Shown piece by piece: positions 61,156 to 64,000 of a DNA stretch of 64,000 nt; within the stretch, counting starts at the first letter, position 1, and each line of letters opens with the position of its first letter. This DNA is from Kappaphycus alvarezii (lineage: Eukaryota; Rhodophyta; Florideophyceae; Gigartinales; Solieriaceae), in contig NADL03000596.1 of the NCBI GenBank assembly GCA_002205965.3, positions 248,001 through 312,000 on the forward strand, in the 5' to 3' direction. The position numbers were made by a program, and so were the translations under genes. The notes beneath the pieces were generated by a model. That model was not told where the DNA came from. It worked only from the letters and a program-made list of their open reading frames with translations, and ran no database searches.

Positions 61156-62466
61156 ATGGATCCATTCAAAATTTTCGCTTCGAACGACCTGCATGCCATA
61201 TTCTTGGAATTGGCCGAGCGCTGCAGCGAGGAAGAAAAAGAGGTGGAGAAGAAGCGTGGAGGGTATCAGCCGGGACCGGATCCTAACTTCAAACGAGAGC
61301 GCGAGCGGCTCGATGAGATCCTGTACCGCCAGGATTTTAGCGAGAACCCGATCTACGAGCACAGTACGTTACGTAGCCGGTTTCGCGTATCGAAGCCCAT
61401 CTTCGAAAACGTTATGCTTTCATTGTTGCGTACGATCCGTTTTTCACCCAGCGTCGCGACTGCATGGGCATGCTAGGACATTTAACGTTCCAGAAGATCA
61501 CCGCAGCAATGCGTGTTCCTTCACACTGTGTAGCGTACGACTCAATGGACGATAAGCTAGAGATGGGCAAGTTGACTGTGCAGGAGAGTACAATGAGATT
61601 CTGTGAGGCTTTTATCGCGTGTTTTGAGGACCAGTGCCTACGGGCACCGAACGACGTGGACGTGAAGCGCATACTGCGTCATTCGAACCAACATGGTTTT
61701 CCCGGAATGTTGGGATCTATCAACTGCTCTAATTGTAAATGGAGGCAGTGCCAAACAGCGTGGCAAGATCAATACTGCGGGAAGGAGAAGTCATCCACGG
61801 TCACGCTCGAGGCGATAGCGGACGAGTCGTTGTGGATCTAGCATGCCTTCTTCGGCACGCCAGGGTGCCTAAATGACATCAACGTCATTGATTCTTTGCC
61901 TTTGATGGAGAAAATCGCGAGCGGGAAGTACTCCCCGGCCTGTGATTACTTCATCAATGGCGTGCGTTGGGACAAGCCCTACTGGCTTTGAGACGATATC
62001 TATACTAAGTGGCCGATATTTGTCGAGATCACTTTGGAACCTTGAAGAACATTGAAAAGCTGTTCGCTAGGCTACAGAGGCAGCGCGAAAAGACATTGAA
62101 CCGGTGTTTGGCGTTCTGCAGTGCATGTGGCACATCATCTCGTCGCCGTCGCGGTTCGAGACCGTGGACTCTATGAAGGTTGTCGTGAAGTGCGTAATTA
62201 TCATGCACAACATGGGCGTGGAGGAGCGCATGTACGCGGCACAGGCAGCTGACGAGGAGGTCACGGAAGGGATTGTTGTGGACGCTGGGCGCGAGCCGAT
62301 GCGGAAGCAGATAGTTCCTATGACAGGGACAGTGAGTGCCGTAGAACCACCAAGGACTCTGTCTGGGAGGTTTGCGTTGGATACATTCAAGGAGAAGGCG
62401 GCGGAGCACGACATGTCGAAACGGTTGCTCATGGAGCACATCTGGAATCATCATGGTAACGCGTAG
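61156..62466 (+). pseudogene. PIF/Harbinger transposase (DDE_Tnp_4), broken
   Basis: The start MDPFKIFASNDLHAIFLELA leads to RFRVSKPIFENVMLSLL. After a frame change at about 61.46 kb come GMLGHLTFQKITAAMRV, STMRFCEAFIACF and GFPGMLGSINCSNCKW, where the first catalytic Asp of the usual GSIDC is Asn. ESLWI is followed by a TAG stop (61839) before HAFFGTPGCLNDINVID, the second acidic motif. More stops and shifts at 61.99-62.10 kb precede VFGVLQCMWHIISSPSRFET and KCVIIMHNMGVEERM, with the tail open to 62466. It is clearly Harbinger by block order and clearly inactive. Confidence 0.85.
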
Positions 62467-62772
62467 GCACGCACCGCAGGTAGGAGGAAAGGATGAGGGA
62501 TATGGGTGGTGAGTGTTTGTCTTATACCAGGCAACTCTCGCAAAGTAAGACGCCGTTCTCGTCGCTCAGACTACCGCAAACTAATGGTTCGCGGTGTCAT
62601 GTGACTCGTCCGCAGCCTCCGCCAACACTTCCGTAGGGTTTTCCTTCTCTTGTTCTGCGCACATCTTGTCAAGCACGGCTTTCACGCGCATCGTAAAGAA
62701 CTCTCTGTACAGCTCTGACTCCGAGCTCTGCATCCCGTTGGTGAACAGGAGAATGAGGTTGTGCTCCTCTAA

Positions 62773-63435
62773 CTATTTCACCTCCTTCTTTTGCAGCTCA
62801 AGCGCAGAGCTGGCCAGGCAAATTCTCTTGTTCTCCTGCTTTTCTTTCACCCTCACCTCCTTCGCTCGCTTTCTCCCCATCGCTCGCTTCGCACAGCCCG
62901 GAGCTGCAGACGCACTTATCCTTCCTTCTTGCCGCTCGTCCTCCATACACCCCGTCGCCTTCGTTTTCACGTTCAAGGACACTGATCGGCTACGAGAAGC
63001 GTCACCAGCCACAGCGTACTTGTTAAGGACGCGCAGGAACTCCCTTGCCTCGAGGTACTTGAACCTTCTGTCCACGTCCTCGTTCGAGAGCTGCACCTTC
63101 TTCTTGTTGAACAACGCGGCAGCTAAGCGTATCTCGCCGTCTTCCCCTACCCCGCTACGCTTCATCGCTTTGACGCTAGCGAAGCAACAAGAAAAGCGCA
63201 TGCACTGCTTCTGGATGTCCTTCATGCACGACTACATTGAGTACTCTGTCCGCAGTGGCGCTTACACTAGGCTATTTTCCTTATAAGAGCTGTAGATGCG
63301 AGCATAGTACGTCTGCTTGCGCTGCTCATTACCTGAGATTGAATCGGTTGACCCATGAACGTACGCACGTGCAATACACACGTCCTTTTCTGTGCTGTAG
63401 TTCGACCTGCGTTGCTTCATGTTTGTGTCCGCCAT
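62773..63435 (-). pseudogene. Harbinger Myb/SANT-like partner protein, broken
   Basis: From ATG 63435 the minus strand reads MADTNMKQRRSNYSTEKDVC, ARAYVHGSTDSISGNEQRKQ and YYARIYSSYKE, the usual opening of Harbinger Myb-like proteins, which bind the transposon ends and recruit the transposase. A TAA and a TAG fall just after it (about 63.28 and 63.24 kb). The frame then stays open: IQKQCMRFSCCFASVKAMKR, SGVGEDGEIRLAAALF and a basic, charged C-terminal region ending 62773. It is convergent with the transposase gene. Two stops are the only visible damage. Confidence 0.78.
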
Positions 63436-63737
63436 GTTGAATTCGTCGTCGAGGTGCTACAGAACTTGTAGAAGATCAACTGCGCACCCAACTTGGTGCA
63501 ATGTGGTCTATTTTTGCGGGTGTTACGCATGGGGCTACGATATTCTCGCAGGAAGTATGGCCCACGCAAATTTATTGGTGAGGGTGCCAAAGTGCTATTT
63601 TTTGGGCATCAAGTCTGAGAAATTTAGCACTTCGATTTGGCACTTTATCTCATTTGCTTTTTCGGAACCTGCCCGGTGGATCGTGTAATTTTTTTTGCCG
63701 AAGTGCTAAATTTTGATCATTCGATCATTCGACCACG

Positions 63738-63758
63738 ACCGGTGGACGCACTCTTAAG
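63738..63758 (-). repeat. Right terminal inverted repeat
   Basis: Perfect 21-bp inverted match to 60910-60930. A partial copy (CCGGTGGATCGTG) lies about 65 bp further inside at 63.67 kb. Confidence 0.93.
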
Positions 63759-64000
63759 GGGAAATTTTTGCGTAATTTACTATTTAGAAAGGGGGACCGT
63801 TTTCGGGGGCAGGCTTACTACTTAATTTTTCTGATAAGAGCAATCGCAGAGGAGGACTATTGTAAGTAGGGTAACCAATTACTGCACATACCCTGTGAGC
63901 AGAGGTTCTCTGGAATACACACAATTTCATATCACGGCCTTTAGAGCAAACCTATCACGTCTCTATTTTTGATTTTTTGAGTCGGATGTTGCGTCAGTGC

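Larger units (their letters stand above)
60910..63758 (+). mobile_element. PIF/Harbinger DNA transposon with 21-bp terminal inverted repeats
   Basis: The 21 bases at 60910-60930 are the exact reverse complement of 63738-63758 (inner part GTGCGTCCACCGGT). Between them lie a plus-strand Harbinger transposase and a minus-strand Myb/SANT-like gene, the standard two-gene content of this superfamily. The outermost CTTAAG is palindromic, so the target duplication is either TTA/TAA-like (usual for Harbinger) or TTAA, and cannot be settled. Both genes have stops, so the copy is not autonomous. The perfect ends suggest a fairly recent insertion, or ends that can still be mobilised by a helper. Confidence 0.88.

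Noticed and set aside
1..64000. tRNA, rRNA or CRISPR features
   Set aside because: No cloverleaf with matching stems, no rRNA-like conserved blocks and no regularly spaced repeat-spacer array were found; GTTCGAA-like strings lie in transposon or hairpin contexts.

Overview
This window reads as nuclear DNA of a eukaryote. It has GT-AG introns that repair reading frames, RING-H2, NF-YB, ALKBH6, RPAP3-like and SDP1-type lipase genes, and several retrotransposon and DNA-transposon remnants. There is no operon structure, no rRNA and no tRNA that I can see. Genes have few, short introns (38-148 bp) and sit packed in one island between large AT-rich, repeat-filled deserts. The lipase resembles the SDP1 type known from plants and algae, and the Copia reverse transcriptases look like lineages I associate with algae. 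An intron-poor red alga is my best guess, but this is inference and nothing in the window proves it.

Layout. 1-6.2 kb: AT-rich, no gene. 6.2-13.8 kb: a decayed Copia LTR retrotransposon on the minus strand with both LTRs, a polypurine tract and a probable 5-bp target duplication. Between its pol and its 3' LTR lies an opposite-strand, apparently intact four-exon gene. 16.8-19.0 kb: a broken pogo/Tigger-type transposase. 21.2-42.5 kb: the gene island. In order it holds two NF-YB paralogues, an MCUR1/CCDC90-like mitochondrial protein, a small membrane RING-H2 protein with a 13-nt microexon, a second membrane RING-H2 protein, a PRCC-like protein, an unknown gene, a lysine/alanine-rich protein built of 14-residue repeats, another unknown gene, ALKBH6, an SDP1-like patatin lipase, a secreted FG-GAP protein, an isocitrate lyase/PEP mutase family enzyme and an RPAP3-like TPR protein. 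42.5-64 kb: AT-rich desert with a Crypton-like tyrosine recombinase relic, two Copia polymerase relics, a second pogo/Tigger relic and a PIF/Harbinger element with 21-bp terminal inverted repeats, a broken transposase and a broken Myb-like partner gene.

How the genes relate. The island genes are housekeeping or regulatory and do not form a pathway. Their arrangement is alternating convergent and divergent pairs; several convergent pairs have stop codons only 6-34 bp apart. Many conserved island genes (PRCC-like, unknown 33.5 kb gene, ALKBH6, lipase, FG-GAP, RPAP3-like) are interrupted by single-base frame breaks at runs of G or C. Almost all are repaired by one more base in the run, so they look like under-called homopolymers rather than real gene death. 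The transposon relics, by contrast, carry dispersed stop codons and replaced catalytic residues and are truly decayed.
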